64,000 nt of DNA, taken from NCBI RefSeq assembly GCF_900963305.1, contig NC_042520.1:62001-126000 (forward strand), read 5' to 3'. The position numbers and the translations under genes are program-made. Positions 9,958 to 24,156 of this stretch are shown here, in pieces. The notes below the pieces were generated by a model. That model had not been told where the DNA came from and made no database searches. It saw nothing but the letters and a program-made list of their open reading frames with translations. Position 1 is the stretch's first letter. Every line of letters begins with the position of its first letter. Source of the DNA: Echeneis naucrates (taxonomy: Eukaryota; Chordata; Actinopteri; Carangiformes; Echeneidae).

Positions 9958-12895
9958 ATGAGCAGCTCTGTGAGTCAGAATAATCTTCTTCTTTCTGACC
10001 GTTTGTAGTTTTATGAGCAACACCTGATCGATTTCGTCACTTTGCCTGCAATCATCCGTAGACACGCAGTAGACAGAAGAAGACATGAGCTGGATCAGGG
10101 GCTGCATCCTAGCTGTGAACCTCTGTAGACACTAAATAAACAGAGCTGTAGACAAGAGACTAGTTTCAAACACCTCCAAGAAACATGTTGGGTGGATGAA
10201 GCCCCCTCCCCCTGCCCCAGCAGCTGTGACATCTGTGCTCATGTGTCCAGGCTCAAAAGAGGAAGAGGACCTCAGGAAGTCCTCTGGTTTCCAGACCTGC
10301 CACAAAGACCAGCAGAATAGTTAACAGAGCTGCCAGCAGGATGGCTAACGTTAACAGGATGCCTGATGTCGACCCACTCCCCCCCACAGAGACCATTGAT
10401 GTGATGGACAACACTGAGGACAGTTAGTACAGATCAGTACTTTTCCTTTAATTTTAAGTATTGTTTTTGTCCTAATAGGATAAAGCAACAATTGATAATG
10501 ATACTCTGACCCAGAGACAATGATATGATCAGTGATGAACAAGAATAACTTCAGTTATTCATCACCTTTCATAATCAGAAAGGTGATAACAATCCCTGCA
10601 ATCCATGCAAAGGATTGTGGGGATTGTTTCAGGACCTCATTTCACCTATATAAAGAAAAAGATGATATACTGAAGTGTGATCAGGGATCTGCTCTTCTTC
10701 AGATTAAGGACAGAATCAGTGTTGATGATGTCATCATATCAATAATGTCTGACTTGCTCATGTCTCAGTGTTGAAGCTGCAGCAGCCTCAGTGATGTTCA
10801 CACAAATAAAATTAAATGACCAATAACTAATCAATTATGTCAGAATTCTAAAATCTGTGGCATTTGTGTAAATGTGAATAGCAACATCATAAATTACGCA
10901 ATGTATAGAAATCATCACTTGAATCCATTTGATAATGAAAATGGATTTCAGTGTAAAATTCCCTTGGTGGTCTGGAGCATAAATGTGAAGGTCATGGCCA
11001 CTTTTGTTTATTCAAACCTTTAATGTCGACATCAATGACCATCTCCACCCATCAGCCATAAAATTATGACCACCACTAGGTAAAAAGCCCCCATTATCTG
11101 GTTACCAGGCAGCACGGCAGCATAGTGTTTAGCTTTGTTCCCCCACAGTAAGAAGGTCACAGGTTCAGTTCCCAGGCCTGGGGACTTTCTGCGTGGAGTT
11201 TGCATTTTCTTCCTGTGTCTGCATGGGTTTCCTCCCATCGTCCAAAGACAGGCATGTCTAAATTGTCCCTAGGTGTGAGTGTGAGTCTGTCTCTGTATGT
11301 TGGACTGGTGACCCTGCCCTTGCCCAATGAGAGCTGAGATTTGCTCCAGCACAGCACCTCCGCAACCCGGAAACGCATAAGAGGTAGACGATGGATGGAT
11401 GGATGGATGGATATATGATTACCATGGATACCTGCCAGTTCGTGGTGGTGGAGGGGTATGCATTCTCTTATCCTCTTATTTCGGGAAGACATAGTGCCAG
11501 GAAACATTATGGGAAGACGGCTAGCACATGGAGATGGTCCATCATAAGTCCTCCATTCATGTGGTTACTGTGACACGTAGCAGTGATGTTAACCTGGTTC
11601 AGACCCAGGTCCAGGTCTTCATGGAAACAGTATTCCCTGATGTCAGTGGTCTCTTTCAGCAGTATCAAGCACTCTGTCTCACTGAACAACATTCATGAGG
11701 TTTGAGGAATAACAACCAGTTCAAGGTGTTGACTTTTCTTCAGATTTCAATGCAGGCCCACATCTATGGGATGAACTCTTCCAAGACTTAAAAGATACGC
11801 AGGTGAAGTCTTGGTCCAGATCCCACAGCTCAGCTTCAGTGGTCGAAATGAGTCCAGACCTCCAGGGTCAGGTGGTCATAATGTTTTGGCTGATGACTGG
11901 ATCCATTCAAACAACGAGTAACTGGTTAATGTGTTGAAATAACTAACAGTAAGTGATGTGTTCAGGTGTGGAGGAGGTGGTGGATCTGACCTGTGAAGGA
12001 TCAGAAGCTACTGTGGTCGACCTCACACACAACGACTCAGTGCTGGTAACAACACAATTCCACACTGATAATCAGTCAGTCTGATTGTCTGATAGACGTG
12101 TTGATGTTGTGTTCACATTTGTAGTTGTGTGATCAGAGTCATTGTTGTGTGATGTTATTGCTAATGCTGATGGATCTTGTCTTGTTGACGACTGCTGGAG
12201 TCCAGTTGGTGGATGAAGGTAAAACTGTTTCACTTTCACTTAGACAACTTGTTATTGTTGTTTAGTTTAATTTAAAAACCTTTCCAACATGTGTCTGGGT
12301 GTCCTCCTTCAGGTCCTCAGAACACGAGTGTCCCCACAGGAGAGAGTTACATCGTCAGCAGTGATGAAGATGAGGATATGCCTCCTGTCCTCAGTACTGC
12401 CACTGTGTCATCTGTTCACACATCTAGGTATTAGACTGACCCATCATTATCTCTTTCAGGGATTAGACCTATCCCTGTCGACACTGAGTCCAGGTTTCTT
12501 CCAGCAATTTGAGGGTGAAAGAAGAGTCAGAAACATTAAAATCAGAAATCAGTAGAATCAGTAGAGTCACTTTGTTTCAGGTCAACTCCAGGAACGATCA
12601 GCTGTCCGGTCTGTTTGGACTCTTACTCTGAGGTGAGATGAAGACACGGGATCTCATCTGAACAGCAGGTTGAATCCTTCAATCTGAATGGCTGCTTTGA
12701 ACAAAATTGGGTTTGGGCCCTGATTGGTTTTTGTTTCCTCCACAGATTGTTGACAGTGGCCGATTGGTTGTTTCCACCAAATGTGGTCACGTGTTTTGCA
12801 GTCAATGTCTGAGAGATGCTCTGACATCGTCGCACACCTGTCCCACCTGCAGGAAGAGACTCACTCATCGCCAGTACCACCCCCTCTACATTTGA
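9958..12895 (+). CDS. rnf4: RNF4, SUMO-targeted RING E3 ubiquitin ligase
   Basis: RNF4 binds poly-SUMO chains in the nucleus and ubiquitinates the proteins that carry them. Exons: 9958-9969 (start, tentative), 10251-10422, 11966-12045, 12206-12218, 12313-12427, 12581-12632 and 12746-12895, giving 197 residues against 190 in human. The N-terminus has a basic AQKRKRTSG stretch. SUMO-interacting motifs follow: VVDLTCEG, VVDLTHNDSVL and the acidic YIVSSDEDED. The C-terminal RING reads CPVC, then CGHVFCSQC and CPTC, ending at the family's RYHPLYI-type tail. The first coding exon is only 12 bases (MSSS). I chose it because it has a clean GTGAGT donor and fits phase 0, but no clear acceptor precedes it. 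One internal exon is 13 bases. The RING and SIM exons are certain; the start is not. Confidence 0.9.
11049..11896. mobile_element. Non-autonomous DNA transposon with about 22-base inverted ends, SINE inside
   Basis: The left end CATCAGCCATAAAATTATGA and the right end TCATAATGTTTTGGCTGATG are inverted copies with two mismatches in the core. No transposase is visible between them. A SINE copy (11108-11412) lies inside. The unit sits in the rnf4 intron before the SIM exon. I cannot assign the superfamily or fix the target duplication. Confidence 0.65.
11108..11412 (+). repeat. tRNA-like SINE with GGAT tail
   Basis: This is the best copy of the family in the window. It starts GCAGCACGGCAGCATAGTG and has a box B-like AGGTTCAGTTCCC. 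It continues through TTTCCTCCCATCGTCCAAAG to TTTGCTCCAGCACAG and ends in repeated GGAT units. The box A/B-like head suggests a tRNA-derived RNA polymerase III unit. Confidence 0.7.
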
Positions 12896-13732
12896 CATCA
12901 TCACACAACTTTGCTGCTGTTGGACAACATATATTTCCAGTGACATCATTGATAGCGTCATCCGATGTTTTGCTGCTGAAACACTTTTGTTTTTATCAGA
13001 AACAAGAAGCTTCAAGTCAGATCTGATTGTCAATTTTTTTCTTCTGTTTCTAGCTCGTCTATGTTTTGTCTTGTTAACTGTTTTTGTGTGTAAAAGTAGA
13101 AAATAATAAAAAAGAAACTCAATTGATTGTGAAAATGCGTTGTTTTTGAAACATCAGAAGAATAAAATTGAGTTATCATGTCAGTACACTGTGGTATTAG
13201 TATTCTAATGTAGTACACAGTGCACTGAAGCACTTACTTCATACTTCACAGCTGTTTATGTTTTGTTTGTTTTCATCTTGTCACTCTGACTCATCACAGA
13301 CTCAAATCACATGATTGATGACTCACATCAACGTCATGTTGGCGTAATTATAATTAAAGGTACAAAGAAAAGAAACAAACATACTCCGGGATGATCAGTG
13401 ATTACTGATCTAAAAAATAAGTTTTAACAGTTTTGAGGTTTCACGTGATCAATGTCGGTTTGCTTCATCAGTATGACTCGTTAGCTGAATGAAAAGTTGA
13501 TCAGCAGCATGAAAACTTAGAAACATGTGAATGTGAAGAATAATGGATGAAGCTGTGAATGAGAAGATAAACAATTTAATCTGAGTCAGAAAAGTTAACC
13601 TCTGACCAACTGTTCTTCAAAGATGTACATCCAGGAAACATAAGTGCAGTAAATTCAGAGACTTTGGAGTCAGTAATCTGTTTTTCATGGAGGTTTAATG
13701 TCACAGTGAGGCCACCATCTTGTCTCATGACA
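12896..13732. other. rnf4 3' UTR and intergenic sequence
   Basis: The first part should be the rnf4 3' UTR; an AATAAA lies near 13105 and another near 13160. The rest is AT-rich and I see no gene or clear repeat in it. Confidence 0.5.
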
Positions 13733-13742
13733 GTGACTCAGC
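13733..13742 (+). promoter_or_regulatory. Antioxidant response element-like site upstream of sqstm1
   Basis: GTGACTCAGC matches the NRF2/small-MAF core RTGACNNNGC. It lies about 360 bases before the sqstm1 ATG. In mammals SQSTM1 is an NRF2 target through such a site, so position and match agree; activity here is inferred. Confidence 0.55.
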
Positions 13743-14102
13743 TTCAAGTCTGAACTTCGTCCAGCTGGAATCTGATTGGTCTGCCGACGAGGAAGGGAAA
13801 GCCCTCATTGGAAAGTGCTTAGTCACTGCTCGGCCTCCCATTGGTTGACTGGGCGGATCAGTGGAGTGAACCAATTACAGGTCACAATAAAATTTGCGTC
13901 GCCTAACAATGATGACGTTTATCGCGGAAGTAAACATAAAGTAAACTCAAAGATTTTAACACTGCGTCACAAAGTTTGTCAGTTCGTCCGCCTGTAACGT
14001 GTCTGTTTTCTGCACGGAGTCTGGTCCACTGTGAGCGGGCAGTCAGGAGTCCGAGTGTGCGGAATTTGGTTCGGTTCGGTCCGGTCCGTTTCGGTGAGCA
14101 GT

Positions 14103-17330
<3,228 letters not shown>

Positions 17331-17949
17331 TGACATCAGCTCCTTCACCCACACTGAACCAATCAAACATGAGCTGATAATGACATTTCCTGTAACTGTA
17401 ATCATCAATTAATGTTTGTAATACCTAATCGACTGTTTTCAGTTTAAACATTAAAACATGAACTGAGTCTGTTATTGATCATTCAATAGCCATACATCAG
17501 TCATATCCAATCACAGCAGAGTTGATACCTACAGCTCATGTATTTATCTGGGCTGAGCACAGAGCTGGAGGGCGGCCTGCGCAGATGGACTCAAAATATA
17601 ACGTCTAATTAGGTTTTAGGGATATCAGGTAAAAATCAGAAAAACTGGTGGTCAATGATCAGATCTGGTCCAGCTTCAACAAACAATTGATACACCAATC
17701 ACTTCAATCATCAGTGTCATTTGTATGAATAAGTTTATTTCTTCTAAAGCATCAACAATTAAATTATTGGTCATTTCAGCCTCTGATCAGTCAGCTGGTG
17801 TTTGGTTCAATTAAAACAGAACCAGTGCCAGACTTGCTGAATGATTGTGTCACGGTCTTCAACCTGCTGAGAAAAAGAGACAGACCAGGCGAACGTTCTG
17901 GTGTGAACTGTCACCAGACCAACCGTCCAAACAGAACAGCTGTGCAGCT
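17331..17949. other. Convergent 3' ends of sqstm1 and mrnip
   Basis: About 620 bases separate the two stop codons. The stretch should hold both 3' UTRs; I see no other feature in it. Confidence 0.55.
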
Positions 17950-20327
17950 TCAGGAGTTCAACTGTTGATCTTCAAAACAAGACAGGAAGTCATCATTAAA
18001 GTTGAATTCATCTTCCATCTGAAACAGCGAGGAACTGGTAAGAAGGGGGCGGGGCTTCGTGATTACAGCATCGAAGGAGAGCATATTTTCTGGTTGACTC
18101 CGCCCACTTTCAGAAGACTCATCCTCCTCCTGCACCTGACCATCAGAACAGAGGAACTTCATCCACTTGGAGGCTGGAGCATTACAGGAGTTAGGAGGGT
18201 TAACTCCCCCGTTACAGAGAGGACTGGCCTGGGTCATGTGGGGAGAACTAGACCCAATCTTTCTTGGCTGGCTCAGATTGCTGGTTGAGGGTCTCACCAA
18301 TTTCCTCGTCAGAGTAGAGCAGCTTGACTGCAGACAAGAAGAGAAGAAGCAGCAGCTTTGGTTCCTGATTTAACGGCTCTGATCGAGGCCAGGATTAAAA
18401 CCCTCCTCATGATGAAGCCTGTAGTTAAGAGTAAAAGCTTAACTGCAGTTATGTTGCTTTAGGCTGAAATTGGGGGGGGCTGACCATCTGCCACACACAC
18501 ACCAAATTTTTGTCTATAGAGGGATTTGTTGGGTCTCTCCAAATGATTCCTTACAGCTTTTGAACTTGTTTTACATGCAAAGAGCTTTTAAGTAATTCAG
18601 TGATGATTTGGAGTTATATACATAAAATTGGAATTGATCTCATTTTCACTCACCCATCTATCTCCCCTGTATCTGTCAGAGTTAGTTTAGGTTGTGGTTG
18701 ATGTCACCTTGTTACCTGTGATGGAGTCTCTGCGCTCTTTCGCTTCCTGTCAGAATGCAGAGGGTTAACAAAATTTGAATTTTTTTTAATCAACAATAAT
18801 TAATTATTCAACAAAAAACTGAGGGCTGAGGAACCCCCACAGGTATGAGTCCATGATATCAGTAACTGATCCCTTAGATCCATCAGATCAGCGGTCTCTA
18901 CAGGTGTGTACTTTATAAACAGCTGACCGACAAATGGGCGGGGCCTCTTGCAATATACTCACCTGACAGCCTTCTTGTCACCAAGGAGCTGCTGTCTGTC
19001 CATCAAAACGTAATCCTCCTGTGGTTCCACCCCTTGCTCCTCCTCCTTTGCTGCATCTAGGTACTTGCTCCAACGGCTCACTTGAGTGTGTCTCGCCTAC
19101 AGACATCGGTGCGTTCCTGTCAAAGCTACATCGTGTCTTTTCCTCACAGTGTCGAAATGTTGGCCGATCTATGAACTTTGAGGTCAATAGCTAAGGGTTG
19201 GCGTGTGAGTTGGGAGAGAGGCTGGGTGCATGCTAACGAGTATCATCATAACGCTAAAGACCAACCGTGTGTGTGTGCGCGCGCGCGCATTTGTGTGTTT
19301 TTTCACCTGGTCGTCATGCTGTTCTTCTCCGACTGTCTCCACCTGTTTCCTGTTAACATTAGGAGTCATACAGGTAAGATCACCTGAACAACAGGAGGGA
19401 ACTTTGATCGGACTGCAGTGGTTAGTTACCATGGCGACAAAATTTTGTGCTCATGCTCTTCAATCATGGCTCCTCTCATGGCATTCAGTCTCTGAACATG
19501 ACGTCTGCAGTCGGCCCCAGAGCCCCGCCCAAACTCCTGTCAATTATCAAATAAGTCAACAAGTCAAAGGGTGATATCTATGAAACCGCGATCTACTGAC
19601 CTGAGTCCTGTATCACGAAGCTAGCGTTCATCCTATCCAGCAAATTATAGTCTGCGGTTTTTTTTTAATAATTGTATTCATACTTCGTTAATATTACAAT
19701 TTGCTCCTCCATTGTGAAATATGCTGCTCGTTTTGTCTTCTCTGTGATCCGAGAGAAGCTTCATGGGGCCGCTGATCAGGATTATGGATGTCTGGATAAG
19801 TGAAGCAAGATAGCGAAGAGAGATCCAGGACATGTTAGTCCAGCTTCGTGATACAGGCCTCAGGTCCAGGTCCTGTAAACAGAGCAAACCCATGGAGCTT
19901 AAACACTCAGTCCTTAAGTAGTTTTCTGACCTTAAGCAGCGACTGTTTCTGTCCACAAACTTTACAGCTCCACCTGTTCACCTTCTTCACCTGAAAGACA
20001 CACACCGGGAAAACACAAACAATCAACCGCTGTTTCTAATGGTTCTTAATTTGATAAGGTCGTGAGAAAGTTCTTTCGCGTTGTGTGTGTGTTATGTTTC
20101 TGTGTTGTTGTTGTTGTTGTTGTGTTGCTGTGTGCCACAGAATGGATACACATTCACTGACAAAAGTCTTAAGTCTGGATTCATATGTTTACAGAATCAG
20201 ACCTTAATTGATGTCACGGATCGGGGGATCCTGTTAGCGTGTTAGCTTAGCATCTAGCAGCCGTTACCTGCTGAACCTGGAAACTCTCACAGGAGGAACA
20301 CCTGAGCACGTGGAACTCCTGAACCAT
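17950..20327 (-). CDS. mrnip: MRN complex-interacting protein
   Basis: MRNIP binds the MRE11-RAD50-NBS1 complex and promotes its chromatin loading and ATM signalling after DNA breaks. Seven exons on the minus strand: 20268-20327, 19931-19990, 19430-19536, 19307-19349, 18963-19096, 18716-18746 and 17950-18327, giving 270 residues. The N-terminal zinc-ribbon part is clear: LRCSSC, then VKKVNRWSCKVCGQKQSLLK, followed by the family's GSGADCRRHVQRLN. The two SRW/SKW boxes (QVSRWSKYLD and ASKWMKFL) and a basic RKRK patch are kept. The C-terminus ends in the acidic-aromatic DEFNFNDDFLSCF. The 3' exon contains a good internal donor and acceptor that could remove about 110 bases, but the unspliced frame is open and was preferred. 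sqstm1-mrnip tail-to-tail linkage matches human. Confidence 0.92.
18480..18645 (+). repeat. Decayed L2-type 3' end
   Basis: GGGGGGGCTGACCATCTGCC, then TTTGTTGGGTCTCTCC and GTGATGATTTGGAGTTATAT, follow the order of the L2 3' ends elsewhere in the window but with heavy drift. It lies in an mrnip intron. Confidence 0.45.
19600..19864. mobile_element. MITE with about 25-base inverted ends
   Basis: The left end CCTGAGTCCTGTATCACGAA and the right end TTCGTGATACAGGCCTCAGG are inverted copies with two mismatches. The 265-base unit has no transposase and lies in an mrnip intron. The superfamily is not assigned because the target duplication is unclear. Confidence 0.75.
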
Positions 20328-20570
20328 GGCGTAAGTCTCCCACTGATCGGGATCTGGTCCTGGTTCCGGTCCTTACGGAGCTGGTCGTTTTCCCGGGTCT
20401 ATTTGAAGTGTGGATAAATGTGACTGAATGACGCGATGACGTCAGAACGCCAGCAGTGTGTTACTTCAGAGCGCCCCCTGCAGGCCGGAGGTTCGTCACT
20501 GATCAATAAGTCAGACACTTTATTTCAGAAAGTAGGGGATAATTAGAGTCAGTGAAACAATAAAGCCATT

Positions 20571-20574
20571 ACAG

Positions 20575-20630
<56 letters not shown>
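20571..20630. repeat. (TA)n microsatellite
   Basis: A near-perfect TA run upstream of mrnip. Confidence 0.95.
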
Positions 20631-20632
<2 letters not shown>

Positions 20633-20635
20633 TTT

Positions 20636-21110
20636 AGTTGCTGAATCTGCTAGTGTAGCTTGTATTGCCTCCATCTCCTGCACCCTCTACACTTTCATGC
20701 CCCCTACCCGAACCAGGGTCTCTATCCCCACCACGCTTTCACTGGTGCAGTTGGTGAGAGGTTAGAGTAGTTGACAGTGGTGCTGTTTGAGATAGTTGTC
20801 TTTGTATTTGTGCCTCTTTGACACCATGTGGTTAGCCCAGGTGAGTTGACCTGTTTTGTTGTGTTGGTTTTGTTTGAGTATAGGACTGTTCAGGTGAGTT
20901 AAGTTGCTGAATCTGCTAGTGTAGCTTGTCCTCCACCTCCTGCACCCTCTATACTTTCTTGCCCCCTACCCGAACCGACGAAAGGAGGTTCCCACCTGAT
21001 GACCCCAAAGACATGATAGTTATCACCGCTTCCTGGCCTAGTTGGATATTATCTGTAGGGCACATAGAGCAGGGCGAAAGTTTGTTGCTAGGAAGGTAAT
21101 CACTGAGTCT
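20636..21110 (+). repeat. Unclassified dispersed repeat, copy 2, with a tandem head
   Basis: The first block (from TTGCTGAATCTGCTAGTGTA to GCCCCCTACCCGAACC) occurs twice, beginning near 20637 and 20902. The rest matches the copy in sqstm1 intron 1. There is no visible coding part. The doubled head could be a tandem duplication or the end structure of an element. Confidence 0.6.
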
Positions 21111-21890
21111 GGTCCATTTTTTGTCACACAAGTTTCTTGTGTTTTCTCTAAATAACATAATCCTATAATTTAAATCATTAAATGAATGTTAAAGAGATAC
21201 GACCAGAAACTAAACTGACTTCATGTTTTAAATAAAAGTGACACCAAAGAAGAAGCTTTTTCCTGTAGTGTTTATTACGACACCAGAATACAGATCAATA
21301 ACTGATCAATACAACAGATTAAAAATCAGGTGGGTCAGTATTTACAGAAATGTTGAGAGAAAAAAACTAATAAAAACAAAAAACACAAAAACATTTGCTA
21401 ACACCATCATCCAACATGAAGTAAACAGGAATAATGTCACCACACAGTGAGATAACAAGGCTTCAATGGCATCAAATTAAAAGTCTCCGGGTGTGAAGTC
21501 ATCTGGAGAAACAAACATTAATACAAGCTTGTAATTTATTAATATACAGATAAAAATCAGTGACCTGAAACCAAAGCCACGTTTGTTTTGAATTTCCTCT
21601 AAATGAAGCACCCACTTCTTTATTCATGGAGCTAATGTTCATCATCATCACCACCATGGTCACACCAATACCAACAGCAAGTGTAAAACAGGAACCTGGA
21701 CCTTCAGCAGGGTTTAGTCCCATCTGCCTCAATTACAAGGGTCAGTGACATACCCATCAAAATATTCACGTTCTCTCTGTCGCATCAAGGACACTCCCAC
21801 CATGAGCTGACATCATCACCCGATCAATCAGCTGAAGAATATCAGGTAAAGGTGGGTCAGGTAAAAGTCAGGTGGACAGATAAAGGGAAG
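21111..21890 (-). other. Probable tbc1d9b 3' UTR and spacer
   Basis: On the minus strand AATAAA occurs near 21540 and 21270, either of which could end the tbc1d9b transcript. No other gene is seen. Confidence 0.45.
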
Positions 21891-24121
21891 TTATACAGAG
21901 TTCTGGGTGAGCTCGTTGTCAGAGGCGGAGCTTATCTGACGTTCCACTGCCCTTTGGGCCTGACAAGCAGCCATCTTGCTCTGGATGTCCACTTTCCTCT
22001 CGAAGTAGTCAACAAGCGGTGGCTCTGTCAGAAGTGATGCCAGCACCTGCTCAAAAGTGATTGACCAATCAACATCCAGGGTACTGCTCCGCCTCTGCTC
22101 GCTGCCAATCAGCACGGTGTCGTCAGCAATGTCCTCACACTGCAAAGAGCTGGTGCTCACCACAGAGTACGATGACACCGACGTGTCATCTTTGGTTTCC
22201 TCATCAGACGCCTGCAGACCTCCGGGCTCCAGCTGGGCGTCAGCCAGTGCCTGGCACACCTGACGCTCATTGGACCAACCCTCGCCAAGCGTGTCCTCCC
22301 CCTGAGGGTTTGGAGTTGGGGTCTGTGCAGGGGCCAGGGGCTCGGTCTTCTTGATCCCGTTGTTGAACTTCTTGCCGACCTCTCCTATGCGCAAAAGCAA
22401 ACTCGCCACGGTGGCGATGGAGTGATAGAGTTCCTGCTCCAACGGCTCCTCGCTGAACATGTTGTACAGAGTTTTACACAATTCGATGAACTGCTCCTGC
22501 ACACACAAAGACAGCGTTACCACTACTCTTTACCTGCCTTCATTTGACCCCACCAAACCTCACCTGGTTCATCCGTGGCAGGTCTTTGATGGTCTCTCTC
22601 TTGGGTTCCTTCTCTTTGGCCCACATCCTCAGGTAGTACCTGTAGTCCTTAACCTTCTCCTCTGCAACAACAGCGGGTCACAGATCAGAGGTCAGAGCCA
22701 TTTTCCTCCAATGGTGCAATGCAACAGTACAAACTACATATCCAACCAAAGTTCACTTTAGACCAGAAACTGTTCAATAGAAATTTTCTGGAATTCTGGA
22801 CTTAGACCACTCTGGACCTGGTCCACTGGTTCACCTTGAAACATTTCACCTGAGCTGCACAAGTACCTCACCTGTCAAATGGGGTGGGGCATTTACCTTT
22901 TCTCTCCTCACTGTCTGCTCGTCCATCTTTTGCATCCTCACCTGTTAACAAAGAAGAATCAACATAGTGAGGTCAAAGTAACTATGGGGTAACTAGCTAC
23001 CCCAGGGAGTTTGAGCAGTTACCCCAGTTGTTACGTTAGATACCCTGAGTCAAGGCTTTGACTTTCCATATCAGTGACCCTCTGGCCACACCCCTCTGTG
23101 ATGTCACAGTAATAAACACGCTATGACATCTGGAGGTAGTTTAAAGCTGATCCTGGAGGATCCCAGATCAAGATTATCCCTCTTGTGTACTGGAACTATC
23201 TGAAACATTTGCCCAGAAGGATGTGGAACAGATGCATTATCTGGTCCTGGTCTTTTGTTTCTTTACTTTCTTTACATATGACAGTAAACACTAAACAATT
23301 AACAATGTAGATTCTTCTAATATCTGATTGGCCCATCGTGTCAACACGCCTATAATCTCATCTGTGTGTTCCTTTAATGGAACGCCGTTCATCATGGAGT
23401 CACATCATGTGTAGATGACGTTGGTCGCATGTTCAGGTCCAACTTGGATGATAAAGTTCTCTGTCCTGAGTGTCTTGGAAACAACAAACCTCTATCATGC
23501 GTCACTGTGTGGAGGAACTGCAGGATTCAGGTTCAGGGTTCTGGTTCAGGTCTCTGTATCCGGTTCTGTCCAGAGCTAAAGTAATGACAGACAGTCTGTG
23601 GGCCGTCAGCACTCCTCTGAGGGTCTGTGGACTCAAACGGCTCTAAAAGCTCTCAGAAGGATCGAGTCTCATCAGTCTGTTTGTCTCAGATAGATACTCT
23701 TCTGAGGGATCAAATAGGTTTTCTCTGAAAACTCTTGGTCTTCTCAGGACCCTCTGACAGTTCAAATCAAATCAAATCAGACTTATTTGTATATCGCCAA
23801 ATCATAACAAAGTTACATCAAGGCACTTTACATATAGAGCAGGTCTAGACCAAACTCTTTATAAATTTATTTAAAGAGACCCAACAGATCCCCCGATGAG
23901 CAGGAAAAACTTCCTTTAAGAGGCAGAAACCTCAAGCAGAACCAGGCTCGGGGGGGGCATCTGCCTCGACTCTGCGCTCCAAGAGGTCGTCCTCAGACTG
24001 TGATCTCAGTTTCTAACAGCCCTCATTGGTCAGTAGGTGTGGTTTTTATACTCAGTGATCTCAGTCTCCAGCATAATCTGTTCTGGAGCTGGTTAGCCAT
24101 TCAGCATCAGTTACCATGGTG

Positions 24122-24156
<35 letters not shown>

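Noticed and set aside
18189-18300. A possible extra intron in the last mrnip exon
   Set aside because: It would need a different incoming phase, while the unspliced frame is open, in phase with the previous exon and keeps the SKW box. It was kept only as a note.
20636-21110. Reading the doubled block as the ends of an LTR-type element
   Set aside because: No coding part lies between the blocks and the spacing is too short; it was left as an unclassified repeat.
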